From Deltaproteobacteria bacterium (GTDB taxonomy: Bacteria > Myxococcota_A > UBA9042 > DTJE01): DNA of 10,198 nucleotides. The stretch is taken from contig JADHTP010000094.1 of assembly GCA_016784945.1 (NCBI GenBank), positions 1 through 10,198 on the forward strand. Direction: 5' to 3'. The notes beneath the pieces are model-generated. The model was not told the DNA's origin. It worked only from the letters and a program-made list of their open reading frames with translations, and made no database searches. The translations under genes and the position numbers were made by a program. Positions 1 to 6,684 of this stretch are shown piece by piece (positions within the stretch are counted from its first letter, which is position 1; every line of letters starts with the position of its first letter).

Positions 1-1724
1 ACAACTGCCCACTGGTGGTGAATGCGGACCAGGCCGATGCCGACGACAACGGGGTGGGGGACGCCTGCGATGGGGACTGGGACGGAGACGGGGTCGGCAA
101 CGACCTGGACAACTGCCCTTGGATCGTGAACGGGGACCAGTCGAACCTGGACGGTGACGCCATGGGCGACGCCTGCGACAAGGACATGGACGGGGACGGG
201 AAGGACAACGGCTACGACAACTGCCCCGAGGCCGCCAACGGGGACCAGAAGGATACCGACGGGGACGGGTTCGGGGATGCCTGCGACTGGGACGACGACA
301 ACGATTCGGTGGCGGACGCGGTGGACAACTGCCCACTGAAGGTGAACCTTCTGCAGCAGGACATGGACGGGGATAAACTGGGCGACGAATGCGACCCCGA
401 CATGGACGGCGACGGGAGGCCAAACGAACTGGACAACTGTCCCGGGGCCCCCAACCCGGGTCAGGAAGACCTGGACGAGAACGGGGTGGGAGATGCCTGC
501 GAGCCGGACCTGGACGGAGACGGCGTGCCCAACGACGAAGACCTCTGCCCCGCGGTGCCCGACCCGGACCAGGGCAACGTGGACGGGGACGAACTGGGTG
601 ACGCCTGCGATTGCGACATCGACGGCGACACGGCATTGAATCCCAATCTAGGGTGCCTCTACCCGCCCTACCCGGACAACTGTCCCTTCGACTTCAACAC
701 CACCCAGGGGGACATGGACGACGACGGCCTGGGCGATGCCTGCGATCCCGACCGGGACGGGGACGGCGTCGCCAACGGGGAGGACTGCGAACCGGACGAC
801 AGCGCCGTCTACCCGGGTCACGTGGAGATCTGCAACGGCAAGGACGACAACTGCGACGGCGACACCGACGGGGAAGGTTCGGTGAACTGTCTGACTTTCT
901 TCCCCGACCAGGACGAGGACGGATACGGCGGTGGAGACGGCAAGTGCCTGTGCGGCCCCTCGGGGTTGTACACCTCACTGACCGACGGGGACTGCGACCT
1001 GACGGATCCGGCGGTGAACCCGGGGGAGCCCGAGGCCTGCACGAGCAAGGACGACAACTGCGACGGCAAGACGGATCCCGACGGCGCCCTGGGCTGCCAG
1101 GCCTACTACGCGGACGGGGACGAAGATGGCTGGGGTACGCCGCTGCAGCCGGCGCGCTGCCTCTGCCAGGCCGATCCGGCCCAGTATTACACCGCCGACA
1201 AGACGGGCGATTGCAAGGACTGGGACCCCAAGGTCAACCCGGGCATGATGGAGATCTGCAACGACATGGACGACGACTGCGACGGGGCGACCGATGGCGA
1301 GGGGGCCAGCGGATGCGCCGTGTACTACCCGGACGGCGACCAGGACGGTTACGGGGCCATCGGGGATGGCAAGTGCCTTTGCACGCCTTTCGGTATCTAT
1401 GACACGCTGAAGACGGGGGACTGCGACGACCAGGATGCCGAGGTGCACAAGGACGCCACCGAGGCCTGTGACGGAAAGGACACCGATTGCGACGGCGACA
1501 CGGACGAGATCTATGCCGCCGGGTGCACATTCTATTACACTGACGGGGACAAGGACGGCTACGGCGTCACGCCCTTGACCTGCCTGTGCGCCCCCACGGA
1601 GGACTGGACTACCACCGCCTCCGGTGACTGCGACGATGGAGCCCCCGAATCCCATCTCGGCGCCGACGAAGTGTGTGACGGGAAGGACAACGATTGCGAC
1701 GGCACCACCGATGAGGAGTGCTGA
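1..1724 (+). CDS. TSP3-repeat and MopE-type metal-binding-motif protein, 5'-truncated
   Basis: The gene is open to the left window edge (frame begins at base 3) and ends at TGA 1722-1724, so start and signal peptide are missing. About 573 residues are visible, counted below from the GTG at base 15. Residues before about 246 are seven thrombospondin type 3 units (DNCP, then DxDxDG, then GDACD), a calcium-binding fold of extracellular proteins. The remainder carries five copies of a C-[DN]-x-[KM]-D-[DNT]-[DN]-C-D-G motif with Cys at residues 273, 342, 415, 485 and 554. This matches the 'putative metal-binding motif' family related to MopE. Between copies lie a YYxDGDxDGYG-like stretch, a CLC pair and a DGDC. 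The protein is extremely Asp-rich with many Cys, so it is presumably exported, disulfide-bonded and cation-binding. It stops straight after the fifth motif with no membrane anchor or C-terminal sorting tag. Its biological role is unknown. Confidence 0.88.
   Translation, partial: NCPLVVNADQADADDNGVGDACDGDWDGDGVGNDLDNCPWIVNGDQSNLDGDAMGDACDKDMDGDGKDNGYDNCPEAANGDQKDTDGDGFGDACDWDDDNDSVADAVDNCPLKVNLLQQDMDGDKLGDECDPDMDGDGRPNELDNCPGAPNPGQEDLDENGVGDACEPDLDGDGVPNDEDLCPAVPDPDQGNVDGDELGDACDCDIDGDTALNPNLGCLYPPYPDNCPFDFNTTQGDMDDDGLGDACDPDRDGDGVANGEDCEPDDSAVYPGHVEICNGKDDNCDGDTDGEGSVNCLTFFPDQDEDGYGGGDGKCLCGPSGLYTSLTDGDCDLTDPAVNPGEPEACTSKDDNCDGKTDPDGALGCQAYYADGDEDGWGTPLQPARCLCQADPAQYYTADKTGDCKDWDPKVNPGMMEICNDMDDDCDGATDGEGASGCAVYYPDGDQDGYGAIGDGKCLCTPFGIYDTLKTGDCDDQDAEVHKDATEACDGKDTDCDGDTDEIYAAGCTFYYTDGDKDGYGVTPLTCLCAPTEDWTTTASGDCDDGAPESHLGADEVCDGKDNDCDGTTDEEC
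3..752 (+). repeat. Seven TSP3 calcium-binding repeats (108-bp period)
   Basis: Codons for the NCP/LCP triplet begin at bases 3, 111, 219, 327, 435 and 543. These are six successive positions exactly 108 bp (36 residues) apart. The seventh begins at 678, after an extra 27 bp encoding an insertion rich in Pro, Tyr and Leu with one added Cys. Each unit ends in GDACD or a close variant (GDECD, GDACE). The Asp-rich DxDxDG loops are the calcium ligands in known TSP3 domains. The DNA is divergent between units, so this is an old protein repeat rather than a recent tandem duplication. Confidence 0.9.
765..1721 (+). repeat. Five MopE-like Cys-rich metal-binding units
   Basis: The Cys that begins each C-x-x-x-D-x-x-C-D-G motif lies 69, 73, 70 and 69 residues after the previous one. 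A full unit contains six Cys: two in the motif, one before the aromatic YY/FF pair, two in CLC and one in DGDC. The fifth unit is cut after its DEEC ending, which is also the protein C-terminus. The even Cys count per unit suggests internal disulfide pairing, which is inference. Confidence 0.8.
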
Positions 1725-1730
1725 TGGACC

Positions 1731-1744
1731 GCGATAGGCGATGG
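1731..1744. repeat. Two-copy heptamer repeat in the convergent gap
   Basis: GCGATAG is followed directly by GCGATGG, within the 24 bp between the stop codons of the TSP3 gene and icd. With two copies and one mismatch it would be negligible alone. It is listed because similar 7-bp tandem words occur in the other non-coding gap of the window (4644-4850). Confidence 0.4.
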
Positions 1745-1748
1745 ACGT

Positions 1749-3974
1749 CTACAGCGCGTCGATGATGGTGTTGAATGTCTGGCTGGGGCGCATCTGCTTT
1801 TCCGCCTTGACCGGGTCGGGGAGGTAGTATCCGCCGAGGTCCACGGGCGCACCCTGGGCGGCGAGCATCTCTTCGGTGATCTTCGCTTCGTTTTCTTCGA
1901 GCGCCCTGGCCACGGCAGCGAAACGTTCCTTCAGGCCCGCGTCCTTGTCCTGGGCCGCCAGGCACTGCGCCCAGTACAAGGCCAGGTAGAAGGTGCTGCC
2001 CCGGTTGTCGATCTCGTTCACCTTCCGGGAGGGGTACCGCGCGTTCTCCAGGTACTTGCCCACGGCCTGGTCCAGGGTTTCCGCGTACAGGGCCACGGTT
2101 GCGTTCCCGGTGTTGGAGGCCACCAGTTCCAGGGAGGGCACGAGCGCGCAGTACTCACCGAGGGAATCCCACCGGATGTGACCTTCCTTCACGAGCTGCT
2201 GCACGTGCTTCGGCGCCGAGCCGCCGGCGCCCGTCTCGAACAGCCCGCCGCCCTTGAGCAGGGGCACGATGGACAGCATGCGCGCGCTGGTGCCCAACTC
2301 GAGAATGGGGAACAGGTCCGTCAGGTAGTCCCTGAGCACGTTGCCGGTGACGGCGATGGTGTCCTCGCCCCGGCGCACCCGCTCCAGGGAGAAGGTCATG
2401 GCGTCCACGGGCTTCATGATCTTGATTTCGAGCCCCGAAGTGTCGTGGTTCGGCAGGTACCTGTTCACCTTCTTGATGATCTCGGTGTCGTGTCCACGCG
2501 CCTCGTCCAGCCAGAAGATGGCGGGGGAACCGGAGGCCCGCGCCCTCGTGACGGCCAGCTTCACCCAGTCCTGGATGGGCTCGTCCTTCACCTGGCACAT
2601 GCGGAAGATGTCACCGGGTTCCACCGTCTGTTCCAGCAGCGTGTTGCCCCAGGAATCCACCACGCGGATGGTTCCGTTGTCGGGCGCCTCGTAGGTCTTG
2701 TCGTGGGAGCCGTATTCCTCCGCCTTCTTGGCCATGAGGCCCACGTTGGCCACGTTGCCCATGGTGGAGGGGTCGAACTGCCCCTTCGCCTTGGCGTCCT
2801 CGAGGATGACCTTGTACATGGTGGCGTAGCAACGGTCCGGGATCATGGCGATGCAGTCCTGGAGCGCGTCGTCGTTGTTCCACATCCGGCCGCCGTCCCT
2901 CACCACGTTGGGCATGGAGGCGTCTACGATGATGTTGTTGGGCACGTGCAGGTTCGTGATGCCCTTGCGCGAGTCCACCATGGCCAGCGCCGGCTGGGTC
3001 TCGTAGACCGCCGCGATGTCCGCCTCGATTTCCGCCGCCTTGTCCGCCGGCAGCCGGTCCAGCTTGTCGTACACGTCCTGGAGACCGTTGTTCAGGTTGA
3101 CGCCGATCTCTTTCAGGGCGTCCGCGTGCTTGTCGAGGGCGGCCTTGTAGTACACCGACACGGCATGGCCGAACATGATGGGATCGGAGATCTTCATCAT
3201 GGTGGCCTTGAGGTGCAGGGACAGCAGCACGCCGTCCTTCTTCGCCACCTCGATCTGCTCGGCGTAGAAGGCACGCAGGGCCGCCACGTTCATCACCATG
3301 GTGTCGATGACCTCGCCGGCCTCCAGCGCCAGGCCTTCCTTCAACAGGGTGGTGGCGCCGTCTGCGGCCACGAACTCGATCTTCACGTCCGTGGGCTTGT
3401 CCAGGGTGGTGGAGGTTTCACTCTGGAAGAAGTCCTTGCCGCTCATATGGGTGACCTGGGCCCTGGAGCCGGATTCGGGCCAGGGCTTCATCATCTTGTG
3501 GGGGTTCTTCTGGGCAAACTTCTTCACCGCGGCGGCGGGCCGGCGGTCCGAGTTGCCTTCACGGAGAACCGGGTTGACGGCCGAGCCGAGCACCGCGGAG
3601 AACCGGGCCTGGAGCGCCTTCTCCTCGTCGTTCTTGGGCTCTTCCGGGTACTCGGGGATGTCGTATCCCTTTTCCCGCAGTTCCTTGATGGTCGCCTGCA
3701 GCTGGGGGATCGAGGCGCTGATGTTGGGGAGCTTGATGATGTTGGCCTCGCGAGACTGGGTCAGCGCGCCCAGCTGGACCAGGAAGTCCGGGATCTTCTG
3801 TTCTTCGGTAAGGTTGTCGGGAAAGTTCGCGATGACCCGGCCCGCCAGGGAGATGTCCCTGGTTTCCACGTCGACCCCAGAACCCTTCATGTAGGCCTGG
3901 ATGATGGGGAGCAGGGTGTATGTTGCCAAAGCCGGTGCTTCGTCAATCTGGGTCCAGATGATCTTTGCTGCCAT
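1749..3974 (-). CDS. icd: Isocitrate dehydrogenase [NADP+], monomeric type
   Basis: This enzyme oxidatively decarboxylates isocitrate to 2-oxoglutarate in the cytoplasmic TCA cycle, reducing NADP+. At 741 residues it matches the roughly 740-residue monomeric IDH family rather than the 400-residue dimeric form. The N-terminus contains the family-typical DEAPALATY. Residues equivalent to those described for the Azotobacter vinelandii enzyme are all present: substrate-binding Ser131, Asn134, Arg138 and Arg144 (in NSDRRPA), catalytic Lys256 and Tyr421, metal ligands Asp351, Asp549 and Asp553 with Arg548, and NADP-binding His590, Arg601, Asp603 and Arg650. The enzyme therefore looks intact and active. 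The ATG start has a strong Shine-Dalgarno eight bases upstream. The gene converges on the TSP3 gene with 24 bp between stops and appears monocistronic. Its upstream region contains an 8-bp inverted repeat. Identity is very secure. Confidence 0.97.
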   Translation of the reverse strand: MAAKIIWTQIDEAPALATYTLLPIIQAYMKGSGVDVETRDISLAGRVIANFPDNLTEEQKIPDFLVQLGALTQSREANIIKLPNISASIPQLQATIKELREKGYDIPEYPEEPKNDEEKALQARFSAVLGSAVNPVLREGNSDRRPAAAVKKFAQKNPHKMMKPWPESGSRAQVTHMSGKDFFQSETSTTLDKPTDVKIEFVAADGATTLLKEGLALEAGEVIDTMVMNVAALRAFYAEQIEVAKKDGVLLSLHLKATMMKISDPIMFGHAVSVYYKAALDKHADALKEIGVNLNNGLQDVYDKLDRLPADKAAEIEADIAAVYETQPALAMVDSRKGITNLHVPNNIIVDASMPNVVRDGGRMWNNDDALQDCIAMIPDRCYATMYKVILEDAKAKGQFDPSTMGNVANVGLMAKKAEEYGSHDKTYEAPDNGTIRVVDSWGNTLLEQTVEPGDIFRMCQVKDEPIQDWVKLAVTRARASGSPAIFWLDEARGHDTEIIKKVNRYLPNHDTSGLEIKIMKPVDAMTFSLERVRRGEDTIAVTGNVLRDYLTDLFPILELGTSARMLSIVPLLKGGGLFETGAGGSAPKHVQQLVKEGHIRWDSLGEYCALVPSLELVASNTGNATVALYAETLDQAVGKYLENARYPSRKVNEIDNRGSTFYLALYWAQCLAAQDKDAGLKERFAAVARALEENEAKITEEMLAAQGAPVDLGGYYLPDPVKAEKQMRPSQTFNTIIDAL

Positions 3975-3982
3975 GATCTTGT

Positions 3983-3988
3983 CCCTCC
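3983..3988 (-). promoter_or_regulatory. Ribosome binding site of icd
   Basis: GGAGGG on the minus strand lies eight bases before the ATG at 3972-3974. It supports this start over any other, as does the family-typical N-terminus. Confidence 0.75.
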
Positions 3989-4001
3989 ACCGTCAGGAAA
4001 A

Positions 4002-4058
4002 CCGTCGCCTTTTAACAAGGAACTCAAACCGACGCCATATAAACCAGATCGGCGACGG
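4002..4058. promoter_or_regulatory. 8-bp inverted repeat upstream of icd, possible operator
   Basis: CCGTCGCC (4002-4009) and GGCGACGG (4051-4058) are perfect inverted copies with 41 bases between them. The space holds an AT-rich patch that on the minus strand reads TTTATATGG (4035-4043), a possible -10 region; no good -35 was found. A looping or paired regulator site is possible, but so is chance in GC-rich DNA. The 3975-4094 gap contains no gene. Confidence 0.3.
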
Positions 4059-4094
4059 ATTACCAGTGGCTACCTTGGAAATAGGTGATCATGG

Positions 4095-4463
4095 TCACTC
4101 GGAGATGAAGTCGATGTCGAGGAGGTAGATCAACGTTCCAAGGTCGCTGGTCTGGCCGAAGATCCAGGTGATGTCGGGTTCGTCCAGCGGCGACGTGTAG
4201 TTGGCCAGCAGGTAGCCGTGGGCGCCGGTCCGGCGAATCGAAGGGAAGGCCGTGTCGCCCGCTCCGGGCAGGTCCACCAGGTGAGTCACCCGGCGAGCTT
4301 CCCTGTCGATCCGGTACAGGGCCGTCCTCTTGGGGCGAAAGGAATAGTCCACCAGGGATCCGCCACCCGGGCCTCCGAAGGGCCAGCCCACGTCCCGGCG
4401 GGCAACGAGGTACAGGTCGTCACCGTGCCTGAACATCTCCGGTGAATCGAAACGTTCGGGATC
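4095..4463 (-). pseudogene. C-terminal fragment of a sialidase-like (beta-propeller) protein
   Basis: About 122 residues resemble the C-terminal part of bacterial exo-alpha-sialidase-like/six-bladed propeller proteins. Recognisable stretches are FDSPEMF, HGDDLYLVARR, the KRTALYRID strand, the LPGAGDTAFPSI strand and the final ANYTSPLDEP segment. The first ATG is at 4434-4436, but the family-like sequence starts nine codons earlier (DPERFDSPE, from 4463), so that ATG is not the original start. The larger N-terminal part expected of this family is absent. Immediately upstream the frame becomes meaningless, and a Nudix hydrolase gene is read in another frame. The natural C-terminus and TGA stop (4095-4097) are retained. 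I interpret it as a decayed gene truncated at its 5' end by a deletion or rearrangement. The family assignment comes from remembered motifs and is moderately sure; the truncation is surer. Confidence 0.65.
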
Positions 4464-4626
4464 GCTTCTGCAGCAGGAGGTCCCCCCGCCCGTTGACGAT
4501 TACCACGTGGATGACCCGGTGCAGCAGGGCCGGATTGCCGTGGCACTCGCGCCGCAGGGCCGAACCGATCACGTTGCCGTCCTCGTCCACGATATCGAAC
4601 CGTTCGTTGCCCTGCACCGGTGTCAC
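4420..4626 (-). pseudogene. N-terminal fragment of a Nudix hydrolase (IDI/YfcD-like)
   Basis: The 68-residue frame starts at GTG 4624-4626. Residues 8-56 match the N-terminus of Nudix hydrolases of the isopentenyl-diphosphate isomerase/YfcD type: FDIVDEDGNVIG, then RRECHGNPALLHRV, then HVVIVNGRGDLLLQKRS. The family normally continues into a short linker and the catalytic Nudix box (GX5EX7REUXEEXGU). Here similarity ends around residue 56-58 (bases 4452-4459), and a dozen unrelated residues follow before TGA. Without the Nudix box it cannot be catalytic. At the same place the sialidase-like fragment begins in a different frame, so the two genes were joined by loss of the Nudix 3' part and the sialidase 5' part. 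The upstream Shine-Dalgarno is weak. An assembly chimera is an alternative explanation. Confidence 0.7.
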
Positions 4627-4643
4627 CGTTCAAGAGGTCCGTG

Positions 4644-4671
4644 CTGATCGTTGATCGTTGATCGCCGATCG
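4644..4671. repeat. Heptamer tandem repeat, four units
   Basis: The units CTGATCG, TTGATCG, TTGATCG and CCGATCG follow one another without gaps. All share xxGATCG on an exact 7-bp period. They lie just upstream of the Nudix fragment. A TTGACG on the minus strand (4670-4675) could be a -35 element with its -10 inside the repeat, but the -10 match is poor. Confidence 0.7.
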
Positions 4672-4795
4672 TCAATTGTGGAAAGCCGTGGAGTTATTCC
4701 GATCTCCCGGCCTCGTGGACCATCGTCAGCATAGGCGTCTTGTCCGGTGCCCCCCGGGGCCTTTGTGTCCGTCTCCTGGACTCTAGGCTGTTCAA

Positions 4796-4812
4796 GCTTA
4801 TCGCTTATCGCT
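4796..4812. repeat. Heptamer tandem repeat, 2.4 units of GCTTATC
   Basis: GCTTATC GCTTATC GCT is perfect over two full copies. It is the second of three 7-bp-period repeats in the 4627-4853 spacer, and it overlaps the left arm of the stem-loop at 4806-4833. Confidence 0.5.
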
Positions 4813-4833
4813 ACAGGGAGTATCCCTTCGATA
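4806..4833 (-). terminator. Stem-loop after the ABC/DUF4340 operon, possible terminator
   Basis: The outer arms TATCG (4806-4810) and CGATA (4829-4833) flank inner arms AGGGA (4815-4819) and TCCCT (4823-4827) with a three-base loop. It lies about 20 bases beyond the DUF4340 stop, where a terminator is expected. There is no T-run on the minus strand, so it is not a canonical intrinsic terminator. It may protect the 3' end or act with Rho, which is inference. Confidence 0.35.
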
Positions 4834-4850
4834 GGCTATTGGCTATTGGC
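4834..4850. repeat. Heptamer tandem repeat, 2.4 units of GGCTATT
   Basis: GGCTATT GGCTATT GGC is perfect and ends four bases before the stop codon of the DUF4340 gene. Read on the minus strand it is GCCAATA GCCAATA followed by the degenerate unit GCCTATC, so the array may once have been longer. The 4627-4853 spacer holds these repeats and the stem-loop, and I see no gene in it. Confidence 0.5.
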
Positions 4851-4853
4851 AGG

Positions 4854-6683
4854 TCACAGTTCGGCGAGACGCTTGCTGAAATGCTGGACCTGGTACTGGT
4901 TCAGTGTAAAGACAAGGCCCTTGAAGTGCTTTTCCGTGGTGCTCGTTCCGTAGGGATCGGAACCGCTTTTCTGTTCCGACACCTTCAACACGTGGGTCGA
5001 GCCCTGGTCGAGTTTCACGGTGACGACCAACGCCGCCTGGCCCTTGAGACCCACGCTCGCAGTCTTCCGGTCCGGGGTAAAGTCCTTCACGGTCAGGCCC
5101 GCCAGGGTACTCACCAGGGTCTGGACCTTGTCGGCCGCCAGCACCTTCTTTTCATTGCCGTTGGTTGCGTTCCAGTCCGGGGCGTCTTCACCGGCGGCCC
5201 TGGCCCGGGACAGGGTCAGGGTCTCTTCCCGGTGGGCGATGGTCACCGACGCCACGGCCTCGGCCGTAAAATCGAACAGCTTCTTGTTGCGCATGTCGGA
5301 AGGGGTCTTTCGGACCTTGCTCAGGGCCCACTTGGCCAGCGTCATGACCTCCGGAAAACCGGACACCGAGGCATAGAACGTGCCCGACTGTCCCTCGATT
5401 TCACGACCAATCCGCAGTGACCGGGTCGCCCCATCCATGGTGGTCACGGTTACCCGGGCTTCCGGCCTGCCCAGGCCCGTGTCCTGGTCGGCGGCGGATT
5501 TGCCGGCCAGCAGATCCTTGGCCTTGAGTGTTTCGATGTCCCGCAGCAAGGTGTCCACCTGGGCCCGCCCCAGGGGCATGCCCGCCGGCACCAGGGCCCT
5601 GAAGCCGTCGCCGACCCGTGTAAAGGAAAAGACATCGCGGCCGCTGGCAATGGTCACCTTCAGGATCTCCTCGCGGCTGACCCCGAACACGGTCTTGTCC
5701 CTGAAATCCGCCACGGACTTCCGGACCGACTCGGCCGTGAACTTGGAAATCTTGGCGAAGCCATCCATCCCTTCCACGCGCAGGTAGGCGGCCCCATCGT
5801 GTGCACCCGAAACGTCAAACGAGGCATTCCTGCCGTCGGCCAGGGTGACCGTCAGGCTGCAGGCGTCCGATCCGAATTCCACGCCGGCGGGCAGGTCGTC
5901 CACGAATTCCTGGGCGTACAGCGAAGCCACCGTGCCGGCATAGGACTTGAGGTCACCGGCCTTGAATCGACCGGGCGTGACAAAATGCCACAATCTCTTG
6001 TCCTCGGACTCGTCCAGTTCAGACCGCAGTTCGATCCGCTGGTCCACGGGATTGGGCGCCGACGGGTTCCGTATCTGCAGGGCCGTCACGTCCTTTGATT
6101 CCCAGTCGAAGACCCGGCGGTCCCGCAATCCCGCGAGCCCCTTGTCGAAGGGCCTCCTCAGGTCCCTTTCGATGATCCGGTAGGCGGTGTCGGCCTCGGG
6201 AAATCGCACGAAGGTGTCCCCTTCACCGTGGCCCTTTTCCGGCTTCTGAACCCCGCCGATCTCCAGGTCGTAGGCCTTTTCCCCGCCCTTGAAGAGGGCC
6301 ACCCGGATGCGGTTGTCCGCATCGAGTCCGAAGGAAGCGAGACCCTCGTCGGTCACCGGGCTGGACAGCACCGAGGTCAGGTCCTCCCGGAAGGCCTCCA
6401 GGACCTGTCGGACCTTGAACCGGTCGGCCCGGGCGCCCCCGGGGGGCGTCATCGACCATCGCTCCTTCCCTTCGCGGGTGAACACCGCCCGACCCTCCCC
6501 GGTGGTGACTTCCAACCGGTCGAAGGGCCCGTTTTCTTCGGCCTTGTCGACCTTGTGGCCCTGGCTCCAGCCGCGCAGGTTCAATCCCGGACGGGAGTCC
6601 GTGCTGGGCCAGGCCAGGATCAGCAACACCACGGCCAGAAGGCCCAGAAACGAAAGCAGCAGCGTCTTGGTCTTCTGATTCAT
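4854..6683 (-). CDS. DUF4340 domain protein, membrane-anchored partner of the Gld-like ABC transporter
   Basis: A 609-residue protein of no known biochemical function. Residues 7-24 form one hydrophobic segment after a short KTK-containing N-terminus. This suggests a membrane anchor with the large remainder outside the cytoplasm. The body has the DUF4340 pattern: a basic/aromatic [R]-[DN]-[RK]-x-[VL]-F segment followed by a beta strand. It occurs three times, at residues 187-204, 328-345 and 465-482, about 140 residues apart. Each copy is preceded by a YR/FAK/MTLAK-type segment and a basic helix. A shorter related region is at about 54-60, and a final unit runs to the C-terminus. The ATG is one base after the GldG-like stop, with a GGAGGAAGAGG tract upstream, so the genes are translationally linked. 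DUF4340 genes commonly follow GldG-type genes, so membership of the same complex is likely. It is the last gene of the operon. Confidence 0.85.
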   Translation of the reverse strand: MNQKTKTLLLSFLGLLAVVLLILAWPSTDSRPGLNLRGWSQGHKVDKAEENGPFDRLEVTTGEGRAVFTREGKERWSMTPPGGARADRFKVRQVLEAFREDLTSVLSSPVTDEGLASFGLDADNRIRVALFKGGEKAYDLEIGGVQKPEKGHGEGDTFVRFPEADTAYRIIERDLRRPFDKGLAGLRDRRVFDWESKDVTALQIRNPSAPNPVDQRIELRSELDESEDKRLWHFVTPGRFKAGDLKSYAGTVASLYAQEFVDDLPAGVEFGSDACSLTVTLADGRNASFDVSGAHDGAAYLRVEGMDGFAKISKFTAESVRKSVADFRDKTVFGVSREEILKVTIASGRDVFSFTRVGDGFRALVPAGMPLGRAQVDTLLRDIETLKAKDLLAGKSAADQDTGLGRPEARVTVTTMDGATRSLRIGREIEGQSGTFYASVSGFPEVMTLAKWALSKVRKTPSDMRNKKLFDFTAEAVASVTIAHREETLTLSRARAAGEDAPDWNATNGNEKKVLAADKVQTLVSTLAGLTVKDFTPDRKTASVGLKGQAALVVTVKLDQGSTHVLKVSEQKSGSDPYGTSTTEKHFKGLVFTLNQYQVQHFSKRLAEL

Positions 6684-6684
6684 G

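Noticed and set aside
3..752. A CRISPR-like or recent tandem DNA array suggested by the 108-bp period
   Set aside because: The period is a whole number of codons, and the conservation is in the TSP3 protein motif with divergent DNA between units. There is no repeat/spacer structure.
611..1402. Arg-rich 263-codon frame inside the TSP3/MopE gene
   Set aside because: It is an out-of-frame reading of GAC/GGC-rich repeats that gives Arg- and Gly-rich nonsense. The true frame has clear domain repeats.
2178..4088. 636-codon plus-strand open frame opposite icd
   Set aside because: It lies antisense to a gene with every catalytic residue intact. It is Gly-, Val- and His-rich with no recognisable domain, a usual shadow frame in GC-rich DNA with strong codon bias.
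4286..4675. 129-codon minus-strand frame spanning the Nudix/sialidase scar
   Set aside because: It is the third frame of this stretch and encodes neither the Nudix nor the sialidase segment. Its sequence is Arg-, Gly- and Pro-rich without motifs.
4750..4765. C/G run CCCCCCGGGG as a terminator hairpin
   Set aside because: The palindrome leaves almost no loop and no T-run follows on either strand. The stem-loop at 4806-4833 is the better candidate.
4740..5420. Plus-strand frame of 226 codons starting in the 4627-4853 spacer
   Set aside because: Most of it is antisense to the DUF4340 gene, and the part in the spacer runs through heptamer repeats. There is no ribosome site and no domain.
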